The position numbers and the translations under genes were made by a program. Below are positions 24,668 through 32,813 of a DNA stretch of 64,000 bases, piece by piece (position 1 is the stretch's first letter; each line of letters opens with the position of its first letter). The DNA is taken from positions 124,001-188,000 of the forward strand of contig NZ_JARVWS010000001.1 in the NCBI RefSeq assembly GCF_029846275.1, in the 5' to 3' direction. The notes under the pieces are model-generated. The model ran no database searches, was not told the DNA's origin, and was given only the letters and a program-made list of their open reading frames with translations. The DNA is from Nocardioides sp. CER19. Its GTDB lineage: Bacteria; Actinomycetota; Actinomycetes; Propionibacteriales; Nocardioidaceae.

Positions 24668-26935
24668 TCAGCTGATCGTGGTGAGCAGCTGGGTGGCGCG
24701 GGTCAGGACGACGTAGAGCGTCGCGCGGCCGGTCGGCGACTCGTCCTCGATCTCCTGCGGGCGCACGACGACGATGCCGTCGAACTCGAGGCCCTTGGTG
24801 TCGAGGCCCGTGAGCACGACGACCCGGTCCTCGCCGGACGGGGTCGTGCCGGCGTCGGCGGCCGACGCCCGGGCGGACGGGGCGTCCTCGGCCAGCTCCG
24901 GCCAGGACGCGAGCCACGAGTTGACCTCGGAGCGGCGGGCGACGGGCACGACGATGCCGACGGTGCCGGCGACCTCCCCGGCGAGACGGGCGACCTCGGC
25001 ACGGGTGGCGGCCTCGAGGTCGGGCACGGGTTCACCGGGGAGGCCGAGCACGACCGGCTCCACGCCCGTCGACCGCACCGCCGTCGGCAGGTCGGCGTCG
25101 AGGCCGACCCGCTCGGCGTACGCGGCAGCGAAGTCGTAGATCTCGGCGCTGTTGCGGTAGTTCGTGCCGAGGTGGAACTCGTGGACCTGCTTGCCCTCGA
25201 GTGCCTCGGCGCGAGCGGCCGCCGCCTCCGCCGGCACCGGCCAGGAGGACTGGGCCGGGTCGCCGACGATCGTCCACGACGCCGTACGGCCGCGGCGGCC
25301 GACCATGCGCCACTGCATCGGGGTCAGGTCCTGAGCCTCGTCGATGAGGACGTGGGCGAACGGGTCGTCCTCGATCCGATTGGTCGGCGGACGCCAGCCC
25401 GGGCCCCCGGCGAACTCGCGGTCGGCGGCCGTCATCAGCTCCTGGACGTTGATCCCGAGCTCCGGGTCGACGTCGCGCTCGTCCGTCGGCGTCTCGGGCA
25501 TGTCGCCGAGCGCGTAGCGCAGCTCGTCGAGCAGCGGGACGTCCTGGATGGACAGGTCACCGGGGTGCGACGACCACGACTTGAGGAGCAGCGCCTGGTC
25601 CTCGGACGAGACGACGCCGTCGCCGACGCGAGCCAGGAACTCGGGGTCGCGCAGCCAGCCGAGCACGGTCTGCGCGTCGAGCGCCGGCCACCAGGTCCCA
25701 GCGAAGTCGAGGAACCGCTGGTCGCCCAGCATCTCGTCCTCGAACGCCTCCTTGCCGCGCTCCCGGCCGCGCTCGCCGCGCACCTGGCGCCACAGCGCGT
25801 CGAGCAACGTGTTGGCCACCCGCGGCAGCTGCTTGTTGCGCCGGCCCTGGCTCATCAGCTGGCGGCGGATCGTGCCGAGCCGTCCACGGTCGAGGGTGAG
25901 CACGTCGTCGCGGTAGAAGATCCGGAACTCGCTGGGGCTGCCGGGCGCCTGCTGACGGGCGGCCCGACGCAGCACCTCGGCCATGGAGGCCGACCCCTTC
26001 ACCGCGGCGACCGCCGGCTCGTCGTGGCGGGTCGCCCGCACGCCGTCGACGACCTCGCCGAGGCTGCGCAGCGCGACGGCGGTCTCGCCGAGGCTCGGCA
26101 GCACGCGCGAGATGTAGGTCATGAACACGCCGGACGGGCCGACGATCAGCACGCCGCCGGCCTCGTAGCGGCGGCGGTCGGTGTAGAGCAGGTACGCCGC
26201 CCGGTGCAGGGCGACGACGGTCTTGCCGACACCCGGGCCGCCGGAGATCGACACCACGCCCTTGCCCGGCGCGCGGATCGCCTTGTCCTGCTCCGCCTGG
26301 ATGGTCGCGACGATCGAGTGCATCTGCCGGTCCCGCGCGCGGCTCAGCTGCGCCATGAGCGCGCCCTCGCCGACGATCGGCAGCTCGGTCTGCGCCTCGG
26401 CGTCCAGGAGCTCGTCCTCGACACCGAGCACGTCGCGCCCGCGGGAGCGGAGCACCCGGCGTCGTACGACGTTCTGCGGCTCCGCCGCCGTGGCCTGGTA
26501 GAACACCGCCGCCGCCGGCGCACGCCAGTCGATCAGCAGCGAGTCGCGGTTCTCGTCACGCAGGCCGATCCGGCCGATGTAGCGCGGCTCGCCGTCGACC
26601 TCCGCGCGCAGGTCGAGGCGGCCGAAGACCAGCCCCTCGTGCGCCGCGTCCAGCTGGGCGATGCGGCGCGCGGCCTGGAAGACCATCGCGTCGCGCTCGA
26701 CCAGACCACCCTCGTGGCCGAGGCCACCGCGCGCGTGCCCCTCCGTGGCCAGCGCCTGAGCCGACTTCGCCGACTTCTCGAGCTGTACGTAGACCTGGTC
26801 TACGAACGCCTGCTCGCGCGCGATCTCCTGCTCGACAAGCTCCTCGCTCAACCCGCGTTCCCCTCGAGGCTCATCTGTGTCCCAGCCACCCGCTCCATCC
26901 GAGGGCAGCAAGTCGAAAAGCCTACCCTTTGCCAT
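24668..26935 (-). CDS. helR: HelR/HelD-type RNA polymerase-recycling ATPase
   Basis: A 755-aa SF1 (UvrD/Rep-like) ATPase. Walker A is GGPGVGKTVVALHRAAYLLY, Walker B is VLIDEAQDLTPMQWRM, and further SF1 motifs are VGDPAQSSWP and FHLGTNYRNSAEIYDFAA. The N-terminal coiled-coil arm (LSEELVEQEIAREQAFVDQVYVQLE) and YIGRIGLRDENRDSLLIDWRAP are characteristic of HelD, which pulls stalled RNA polymerase off DNA; the actinobacterial HelR branch can give rifampicin tolerance. ATG 26935 has GGAG too close to act; an in-frame TTG at 26911 lies 7 nt after TAGGCT and may be the true leaderless start. Confidence 0.85.
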   Translation of the reverse strand: MAKGRLFDLLPSDGAGGWDTDEPRGERGLSEELVEQEIAREQAFVDQVYVQLEKSAKSAQALATEGHARGGLGHEGGLVERDAMVFQAARRIAQLDAAHEGLVFGRLDLRAEVDGEPRYIGRIGLRDENRDSLLIDWRAPAAAVFYQATAAEPQNVVRRRVLRSRGRDVLGVEDELLDAEAQTELPIVGEGALMAQLSRARDRQMHSIVATIQAEQDKAIRAPGKGVVSISGGPGVGKTVVALHRAAYLLYTDRRRYEAGGVLIVGPSGVFMTYISRVLPSLGETAVALRSLGEVVDGVRATRHDEPAVAAVKGSASMAEVLRRAARQQAPGSPSEFRIFYRDDVLTLDRGRLGTIRRQLMSQGRRNKQLPRVANTLLDALWRQVRGERGRERGKEAFEDEMLGDQRFLDFAGTWWPALDAQTVLGWLRDPEFLARVGDGVVSSEDQALLLKSWSSHPGDLSIQDVPLLDELRYALGDMPETPTDERDVDPELGINVQELMTAADREFAGGPGWRPPTNRIEDDPFAHVLIDEAQDLTPMQWRMVGRRGRTASWTIVGDPAQSSWPVPAEAAAARAEALEGKQVHEFHLGTNYRNSAEIYDFAAAYAERVGLDADLPTAVRSTGVEPVVLGLPGEPVPDLEAATRAEVARLAGEVAGTVGIVVPVARRSEVNSWLASWPELAEDAPSARASAADAGTTPSGEDRVVVLTGLDTKGLEFDGIVVVRPQEIEDESPTGRATLYVVLTRATQLLTTIS

Positions 26936-26977
26936 GCTCCGGGCGCAGATCCTCTCGTGTGTTGACCCTGCCCGCCG

Positions 26978-28333
26978 TCAGTCCCGGGGGCGGTACACCA
27001 GGATCGCCACGCCTGCACCGACGTCCCTCCGGGGCCACGTGAGCGTGTAGGTGCCGCCGACCGGCAGCAGGAGCGTGCTCACAGAGACGACACCCCCTGC
27101 TTCCCGGCCACCTCCGTTGGTGAAGCCCCCGTCGGTGCTGCTGACGGCGCCGTCGATCGTGGCGTCGAGCCTCGTGACGTGATCGGTGGCGTAGCCGAGG
27201 AGGACGGGGACGTCGGCGCTGGACGAGAAGGTCAGCGAGTGCCGGCCCGGGCGTGACCGGACGATCTCGGTGCGGTCGAGCTCCCAGACCCGACCGTCGA
27301 ACTCGATGACCGGGTCGACGCGGGCGCCGTTGACGATGACCGCCGCACTGTCGTCATAGACGGCGCCGCCCAGCGTCATGCCCGGGTAGGCGTGCGGCGC
27401 ACCGCCGGCCGTCTCGCTGACCCAGACGCGGACCGTGTGCCGGCCACCGCGCGGGTCGTCCCAGCGCGTGCTTCCCGAACCGGCGTCCTCGGCGGGCCCG
27501 CGGCACCCACCCCAGGACAGGGGACCGCTGCCGTCGATCGCCAAGTTGACCCACGGCGGTCCGTCGGGGCTACCGCCGGTGCTCAGGGTGCAGAGCCCCT
27601 CCAGGGTCGTCTGGTCGATCCGGCCCGTGAAGCCGAAGGTCACCTCCGCCTCACCCGGCTCCGCGAAGGCTCCGCCCAGGAGTCGTCGGGAGCCGACCTG
27701 CTGACGGAAGACCGTCTTGCCCCCCGGTGCCACGAGACCTTTCGGCATGCGGCCGGTGCGCTCGTAGAACGCGACACCGACCTGGGTGCGGGCCGTGCCG
27801 GCCTCGACCTCGAGGCGGAAGCGCAGGTCCGGGGAGGCATCGTCGAAGTAGACCGGCATGGGGATCGCCGGGTTCGCTCCGTCCTTGACGATGCGGTCGC
27901 CTGGCTTCCCCTTCCAGGAGTCCCCTTCCGAGTCGTCATAGGCGTTCTGCAGCGTGGCCCTGCCGTCACCGAGGCCCTCGGCCAGCAGGGCGATGGCTTG
28001 GTCGGAGTCCTTGCGGGGGACGTCGACGTCGAGACTCTTCTGCCCCGGCTTCGTCTGCACGACCCTCACGAGGCGGTACTCGAACCCGTCGACGATCACG
28101 GTCGTGGCCGCGGCCAGGTCGGAGTCGCCGCGGTCGGTGACCAGCCGCGGCAGCACGATCCCGGCTGCCACGAGCGCCACCGCCGCCACCGCGCCGACGA
28201 CGGCGGAGGCCCGGCGGCGCCGACGTACGACTCGGACGCGGGAGCGGACGGCGGACGCACGGTCGAGCAGCGCGGCATCCTCGCCCGGTGCGTGGACGGC
28301 GAGGGTCGAGCGGAGGTCGTCGAGGGTGTTCAC
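26978..28333 (-). CDS. Putative anti-sigma factor with large extracytoplasmic domain
   Basis: A 451-aa protein: about 45 cytoplasmic residues (NTLDDLRSTLAVHAPGEDAAL), one membrane segment (ASAVVGAVAAVALVAAGIVL), then about 380 external residues rich in beta strands, Gly and Asp. No catalytic motif is visible. The GTG at 28333 overlaps the sigma-factor stop by GTGA, the usual place for a partner anti-sigma factor, but the short N-terminus lacks a recognisable zinc anti-sigma motif (no HxxxCxxC). Function inferred from position only. Confidence 0.6.
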   Translation of the reverse strand: MNTLDDLRSTLAVHAPGEDAALLDRASAVRSRVRVVRRRRRASAVVGAVAAVALVAAGIVLPRLVTDRGDSDLAAATTVIVDGFEYRLVRVVQTKPGQKSLDVDVPRKDSDQAIALLAEGLGDGRATLQNAYDDSEGDSWKGKPGDRIVKDGANPAIPMPVYFDDASPDLRFRLEVEAGTARTQVGVAFYERTGRMPKGLVAPGGKTVFRQQVGSRRLLGGAFAEPGEAEVTFGFTGRIDQTTLEGLCTLSTGGSPDGPPWVNLAIDGSGPLSWGGCRGPAEDAGSGSTRWDDPRGGRHTVRVWVSETAGGAPHAYPGMTLGGAVYDDSAAVIVNGARVDPVIEFDGRVWELDRTEIVRSRPGRHSLTFSSSADVPVLLGYATDHVTRLDATIDGAVSSTDGGFTNGGGREAGGVVSVSTLLLPVGGTYTLTWPRRDVGAGVAILVYRPRD

Positions 28334-28878
28334 GAGAGCTCCTCGGAGGTCGCGAGGGCGGGGTCGATGCGGAGCTTGGCGAGCGCCTTGCTGGCCTGGC
28401 TCTTGACGGTGCCGACGGCGCAGCCGAGCACGGCGGCGGTCTCCGACTCGGAGAGGTCCTCGAAGTAGCGCAGCACGACGACGGCGCGCTGGCGCCGGGG
28501 CAGCCGCTCCATCGCCTGCCACAGGTCGTGGCTGGCGTCGGACGCGTCCGCCGACGACGCGATCCCCGGGTCGGGAAGGTCGGAGCTGGCTCGCTCGCCG
28601 TTCCACCTCCGCCGCCACCAGGTGGCGTAGGTGTTGACGAGCACCTTGCGGACGTAGGCCTCCGGTGCCGTCTCGATCCGCGACCACGCGAACCACGCCT
28701 TGGTCAGCGCCGTCTGGAGGAGGTCCTCGGCGAGGGCGTGGTCACGGGTGAGCAGGTAGGCCGTCCGGAGCAGCGTGCTGGAGCGGGCGGCGACGAACGC
28801 GTCGAACTCGACGCCCTCGTCCCGCACGCGTGGCGCGCCCGGCACGTCCGGCACGTCCGAGACCCCCATGACTGTCAT
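28330..28878 (-). CDS. ECF sigma factor, SigE/SigM-like
   Basis: A ~182-aa group 4 sigma factor. Region 2 is FDAFVAARSSTLLRTAYLLTRDHALAEDLLQTAL with AWSRIETAPEAYVRKVLVNTY; region 4 is LPRRQRAVVVLRYFEDLSESETAAVLGCAVGTVKSQASKALAKL. It should direct RNA polymerase to its own regulon and pairs with the overlapping downstream membrane protein. Starts at 28878 (MTVMGV) and 28869 (MGVSDV) are both possible; neither has an ideal SD. Confidence 0.85.
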   Translation of the reverse strand: MTVMGVSDVPDVPGAPRVRDEGVEFDAFVAARSSTLLRTAYLLTRDHALAEDLLQTALTKAWFAWSRIETAPEAYVRKVLVNTYATWWRRRWNGERASSDLPDPGIASSADASDASHDLWQAMERLPRRQRAVVVLRYFEDLSESETAAVLGCAVGTVKSQASKALAKLRIDPALATSEELS

Positions 28879-28929
28879 GTCCCCCACGACTCGGTGATCG
28901 GCCCGAAAGGTTGCCCGCTGGTCGTGGGT

Positions 28930-28979
28930 GGTCGTGAGTGGTCGTGCGCGGGAGCTACCGCGCACTCCCACTCACGACC
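28930..28979 (-). terminator. Hairpin terminator after enoyl-CoA hydratase gene
   Basis: GGTCGTGAGTGG (28930-28941) pairs with CCACTCACGACC (28968-28979), and inside it TGCGCG (28945-28950) pairs with CGCGCA (28959-28964). The structure begins 4 bp past the hydratase stop and separates it from the downstream sigma-factor unit. Confidence 0.65.
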
Positions 28980-28982
28980 CGA

Positions 28983-29735
28983 TCACTTCCGCGACAGGAA
29001 CGCCAGCATCGCCTCCCGGGCCTCGTCGGAGGCGAACAGCCGGGCGCTGAGCGTGGCCATGTCGTCGGCGCCGGCGTCGATGTTGGCCAGCAGCGGCCGG
29101 GCGAGCAGCGCCTTCGTCTCACGCAGACCCTGCGGGGCGCCGCTCACGAGGGACGCGCAGACCCGGGCGACCTCGTCGTCGAGCGCGTCGGCCGCGGCGA
29201 CCGTGGTCACCAGCCCGTACCCGGCGGCCGCCGCCGCACCGAACTTCTCCCCCGTCAGACAGGCGTACGCCGCCGCCCGGCTGCTCAGCCGAGGCAGCAC
29301 CGTCAGCGAGATGGCCGCCGGCGTCAGTCCGAGCTTGACCTCGGTGAGCGCGAAGTCGGCCTCCTCGGCCGCGACGACGATGTCGGCGGCGGCGACGACG
29401 CCGATCCCGCCGGCGCGGACCGGACCCGCCAAGGCGACGACGACCGGCTTCGGGTGCGCGACGATCGCGCGCTGGAGCCCGACGATGGCGCGGGGTCCGT
29501 CCTCCGCGGCACCGCTGGCCGCCTCCGACAGGTCGGCCCCGGAGCAGAAGACCCGACCCGACGAGGTCAGCAGCACCACCTTCGCCTCGTCGTCCCCGGC
29601 GGCCCGCTCGAGCCGCTCGAACAGCTCGCTCACGAGCTGCCGCGAGAGCGCGTTGCGGTTGTGCGGGGAGTCGAGGGTGAGGGTGGCGACGCCGTCGGCG
29701 ACCGCGTAGTGGACCAGCTCAGCGGAATCAGGCAT
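28983..29735 (-). CDS. Enoyl-CoA hydratase/isomerase family protein
   Basis: A 250-aa crotonase-fold protein. Oxyanion-hole segments are SGRVFCSGADLSEA and ALAGPVRAGGIGVVAAADIVVAAE. The first catalytic Glu position of classical hydratases is occupied within AGGIGV and the second region reads FALTEVKLGLTPAAISLTVLPR, so Glu in TEVKLG is kept. It may hydrate enoyl-CoA or do a related reaction. ATG 29735 with AGGA 8 nt upstream is preferred to two upstream ATG codons. Single-gene unit with its own terminator. Confidence 0.78.
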   Translation of the reverse strand: MPDSAELVHYAVADGVATLTLDSPHNRNALSRQLVSELFERLERAAGDDEAKVVLLTSSGRVFCSGADLSEAASGAAEDGPRAIVGLQRAIVAHPKPVVVALAGPVRAGGIGVVAAADIVVAAEEADFALTEVKLGLTPAAISLTVLPRLSSRAAAYACLTGEKFGAAAAAGYGLVTTVAAADALDDEVARVCASLVSGAPQGLRETKALLARPLLANIDAGADDMATLSARLFASDEAREAMLAFLSRK

Positions 29736-29845
29736 GCCCGCCATCCTGCCGGAATCGCTCGGGTGCGATCCCGGCACTCGCCGTACGGCCGGCGCATCGA
29801 GCGGATACCGTGCATCGGCGCCGTGCGACCGGAAGGAGATGGCGG

Positions 29846-30139
29846 GTGAGCCGAGTGCGGATGGTGGTGTGGGTCCTGGCCGTCGCCATGATGATGTTCG
29901 GCCTCGTCTCCCTGCTCTTCACGGGCTGGTGCGTCGACCACGGCGTCGAGTTCCCCGACCGCGGCCGGTGGATCGGCTCCAACGGCGTCACCACGCGCGG
30001 CGAGGTGATCTGGCAGGGCGTCTGCTACCTGCTCCTCGGTTTCCTGCTGGGGCCGGTGACGTCGTTCAGCGCCTGGTTCGACCGGCGGCGGGCCGGCAAC
30101 CGCGAATGGGTGAGGCGCTCCGAGGCTGGACGCCACTAG
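29846..30139 (+). CDS. Small two-TM membrane protein
   Basis: A 97-aa protein with two hydrophobic segments (VWVLAVAMMMFGLVSLLFTG and QGVCYLLLGFLLGPVTSF) joined by a polar loop, and a basic C-terminus (DRRRAGNREWVRR). GTG 29846 follows AAGGAG by 7 nt. I do not recognise a family. It lies 9 bp before the GT39-like gene, which nevertheless has its own leaderless promoter. Confidence 0.6.
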   Translation: MSRVRMVVWVLAVAMMMFGLVSLLFTGWCVDHGVEFPDRGRWIGSNGVTTRGEVIWQGVCYLLLGFLLGPVTSFSAWFDRRRAGNREWVRRSEAGRH

Positions 30140-30148
30140 CATCCGAAC

Positions 30149-31663
30149 GTGACCCTCGCCGCCCGCGGCAGCACCGGCAGCGACGTCGCTGACCGCGCCG
30201 CCGCCGGAGTCGCTCGCGGGGTCCTCCTGGTCGTGGCCGTGCAGGCGGTCGCGCTGCTCGTGCTCGCGCCGCGCTACGGCCCCCATCGCGACGAGCTCTA
30301 CTTCACCTCCGCGGGCCAGCGGCTTGCCTGGGGCTACCCCGACCAGCCGGCCCTCACCGCCGCCCTCGCGCGGCTGGCCGACCTCGTGGCGCCGCACAGC
30401 GTGCTGACACTGCGGCTGCCGAGCGTGCTCGCCTCCGTGGCGGTGACGCTGCTGACCGCCTGGTTCGCGCGGACGCTGGGCGGAAGCACCGCCGCCCAGC
30501 TGCTGGCCGCGGTCGTGTGCGCGGCGTCGGTGATCGTGCTCGCCCTCGGCCACCTGCTCTCCACGGCGACCTTCGACATGCTCGCCTGGACCTCGGTGCT
30601 GGCGCTGGTCACGGCCGCGCTCCGAGCCGACGCGCGCCGCGCCCGCTGGCTGTGGCTCGCGGCGGGATTGGTCGCCGGCGTCGGCCTCAACAACAAGCAG
30701 GCGGTGGCGTTCCTGCTCGTCGCGATGCTGGTCGCGCTCGCCGTCCTCCGCGAGTCCCGCCCCGCGCTGCGCACGCCGTGGCCGTGGCTCGCCGCGCTCC
30801 TCGCCACCGCGATGTGGGTGCCCAACCTGGTCTGGCAGGCGCGCCACGACTGGCCGGTCTTCGCGCTCGCCGCCGACATCCGGGACGAGTACGGCGGCGT
30901 CGGCGGCCGGATCGGCTACGTCGCCGAGACCCTCATCATGTTCAGCCCGCTCATCGCGGTGGTCTGGCTGATCGGGCTGGTCGCCCTGCTGCGCCGGCCG
31001 CAGTGGCGGACCGTCCGCCCCGTGGCGGTGACGTTCCTGATCCTCGCGGCCTGGTTCCTGGTCGTCGGCGGCAAGGGCTACTACCTCGCCGGCGCCGTGC
31101 CGCCGCTGCTCGCCGCCGGCTGCGTCGTGCTCGCCGAGCGCTGGCGTCGTCGCGGGATCGTCGCGGCCGGCGTGGTGCTGGTGCTCTCGGCGGCGGTGGC
31201 CTGGCCGATCTTCCTTCCCGTGCTCCCGGCGCACGCCTGGGCCGGCACCTTCTACGCCGACGCCGGGGAGGACCAGCGCGAGACCATCGGCTGGCCCGCC
31301 TACACCGACGAGATCCGCGCGGTCGTCGACGGCCTCAGCCCGCAACAGCGGCGTACGGCCGTCGTCTTCACGCAGAACTACGGCGAGGCCGGCGCCGCCG
31401 AGTGGTACGACGTCGGGCTACCGGTCTTCAGCGGCCACAACGGCTGGCGCAACTGGGGACCGCCCGCCGCGGCGGCGACGCCGGTCGTGGTCGTCGGCGA
31501 CATCGAGGCGGACAGGTACTTCACCGGCTGCCGGGTGATGGCGCGCCTCGACAACCACCTCGACGTCGACGGCGAGGAGCAGGGGCTGCCGGTCCGGCTG
31601 TGCGCCGGGCCGATCGGGTCGTGGGCGGAGCAGTGGCCACGGCTGGTGCACTACGACGCCTGA
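30149..31663 (+). CDS. GT39/ArnT-like membrane glycosyltransferase
   Basis: A 504-aa protein with about a dozen membrane segments. The first external loop has YGPHRDELYFTSAGQRLAWGYPDQP, with the acidic Asp-Glu pair of the dolichyl-phosphate-mannose:protein/ArnT-type GT-C transferases. The C-terminal ~120 residues form a soluble domain (TIGWPAYTDEIRAVVDGL, FTQNYGEAGAAEWY). It should use a polyprenyl-phosphate sugar donor outside the membrane; acceptor unknown. Leaderless GTG: TAGCAT (30137-30142) is 6 nt before it. Confidence 0.78.
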   Translation: MTLAARGSTGSDVADRAAAGVARGVLLVVAVQAVALLVLAPRYGPHRDELYFTSAGQRLAWGYPDQPALTAALARLADLVAPHSVLTLRLPSVLASVAVTLLTAWFARTLGGSTAAQLLAAVVCAASVIVLALGHLLSTATFDMLAWTSVLALVTAALRADARRARWLWLAAGLVAGVGLNNKQAVAFLLVAMLVALAVLRESRPALRTPWPWLAALLATAMWVPNLVWQARHDWPVFALAADIRDEYGGVGGRIGYVAETLIMFSPLIAVVWLIGLVALLRRPQWRTVRPVAVTFLILAAWFLVVGGKGYYLAGAVPPLLAAGCVVLAERWRRRGIVAAGVVLVLSAAVAWPIFLPVLPAHAWAGTFYADAGEDQRETIGWPAYTDEIRAVVDGLSPQQRRTAVVFTQNYGEAGAAEWYDVGLPVFSGHNGWRNWGPPAAAATPVVVVGDIEADRYFTGCRVMARLDNHLDVDGEEQGLPVRLCAGPIGSWAEQWPRLVHYDA

Positions 31664-31704
31664 TCCGACTGACGCGGACCGTGGAGCGCCCCTACTGTGA
31701 CGCC

Positions 31705-32208
31705 ATGAAACGACTTCTCGGCGTGCTCGCCGTCGCGGCGACGTTGCTGCTGGCCGTCCCCGGTCTCGCGGCCGCCGACGACGTCGGCGACCTCTGCGCG
31801 GGGCAGCCCGACTGCATCGTGGAGGACCCCACCGGGTTCGGCTCCGACGGCTTCGGGTCGGACGGGTTCGGCATCCCGGGGTGGTTCGTCGCCCTCTTCG
31901 TCCTGGTCCTGATCCTCGGCGTCGCCACCACCATCTACCGGGTGAGCGCGGCCCGCTCGATGGCCCGCAGCGCCGGCCTCGACGAGGGCGCGGCGACGGC
32001 GGTCGCGATGCTCGACGAGAACGGCCTCAACGCGGCGTACGTCGCCTCCTCGCTGCGTGACCGGAAGGCCACCGCCCCCGACGCCGCGCCGGCCCAGCCG
32101 CGTCCGGCTGCCGAGCGGCTCGCGGAGCTGCAGGCGCTGAAGGACTCCGGTGCCATCACCGAGAGCGAGTACGCCGCGCGTCGGCAGGCGATCATCGACT
32201 CGATCTGA
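31705..32208 (+). CDS. Membrane protein with C-terminal SHOCT motif
   Basis: A 167-aa protein with a signal peptide (RLLGVLAVAATLLLAVPGLAAA), a Gly/Phe/Asp repeat GFGSDGFGSDGFG, one membrane segment (IPGWFVALFVLVLILGVATT) and a cytoplasmic tail ending in a SHOCT domain, LAELQALKDSGAITESEYAARRQAII. SHOCT domains mediate oligomerisation. Leaderless ATG: TACTGT (31693-31698) is 6 nt upstream. Function unknown. Confidence 0.65.
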   Translation: MKRLLGVLAVAATLLLAVPGLAAADDVGDLCAGQPDCIVEDPTGFGSDGFGSDGFGIPGWFVALFVLVLILGVATTIYRVSAARSMARSAGLDEGAATAVAMLDENGLNAAYVASSLRDRKATAPDAAPAQPRPAAERLAELQALKDSGAITESEYAARRQAIIDSI

Positions 32209-32237
32209 CCCGGCGTTCCGGTGACTAGGGTGGCACC

Positions 32238-32795
32238 GTGGACCGGGTCGACGAGGCTTTCACGGCCGTCCCGCGCGCGGGGTTCCTCCCCTCGAGCGAG
32301 CGGCACCGTGCCGCGGAGGACGCCCCGCTCCCGATCGGCCAGGGCCAGACCAACTCGCAACCGTCGACGGTGTCGGCGATGCTCCGGCTGCTCGACGTCC
32401 ACCCGGGCCACCGGGTGCTCGACGTGGGCGCCGGCTCGGGGTGGACGACGGCCCTGCTCGCTCACCTGACGGGTCCCGACGGCGAGGTCGTCGGCGTCGA
32501 GCTCGAGCCGAGGCTGGCCCGCTGGGGTGCCGCCAACGTCGCGGCCGCCGGACGCCCGTGGGCGCGCATCGAGCCCGCCATCCCCGGGGTCGTCGGGTTG
32601 CCGGCCGGGGCGCCGTACGACCGCATCCTCGTCTCCGCCGGTGCAACGCGGATGCCGGCGACGCTGCTGGAGCAGCTCGGCGACCCGGGCCGGCTGGTGG
32701 TGCCGGTGGACGGGCGGATGACCCTCGTGGTGCGCGGCGACGGCCGCGACGCGATCACCACCCACGGGGCCTACCGGTTCGTCCCGCTGCGCTGA
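32238..32795 (+). CDS. PIMT-like (protein-L-isoaspartate) methyltransferase
   Basis: A 185-aa SAM-dependent methyltransferase. The N-terminal RAGFLPSSERHRAAEDAPLPIGQGQT and the SAM motif VLDVGAGSGWTTALLAHLTG are the PCMT signature. PCMT repairs isoaspartyl residues in aged proteins. At 185 residues it is shorter than typical (~210), with a compact C-terminus, so a PCMT-like enzyme with another substrate is possible. Leaderless GTG: TAGGGT (32226-32231) is 6 nt upstream. Confidence 0.78.
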   Translation: MDRVDEAFTAVPRAGFLPSSERHRAAEDAPLPIGQGQTNSQPSTVSAMLRLLDVHPGHRVLDVGAGSGWTTALLAHLTGPDGEVVGVELEPRLARWGAANVAAAGRPWARIEPAIPGVVGLPAGAPYDRILVSAGATRMPATLLEQLGDPGRLVVPVDGRMTLVVRGDGRDAITTHGAYRFVPLR

Positions 32796-32813
32796 CCGGC
32801 CTCAGAGGCGGTC
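32794..32813. terminator. Small hairpin between convergent genes
   Basis: GACC and GCC (with one bulged G) pair with GGC and GGTC across a UCAGA loop, between the methyltransferase stop and the BrkB-gene stop. Seven base pairs; weak evidence. Confidence 0.35.
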
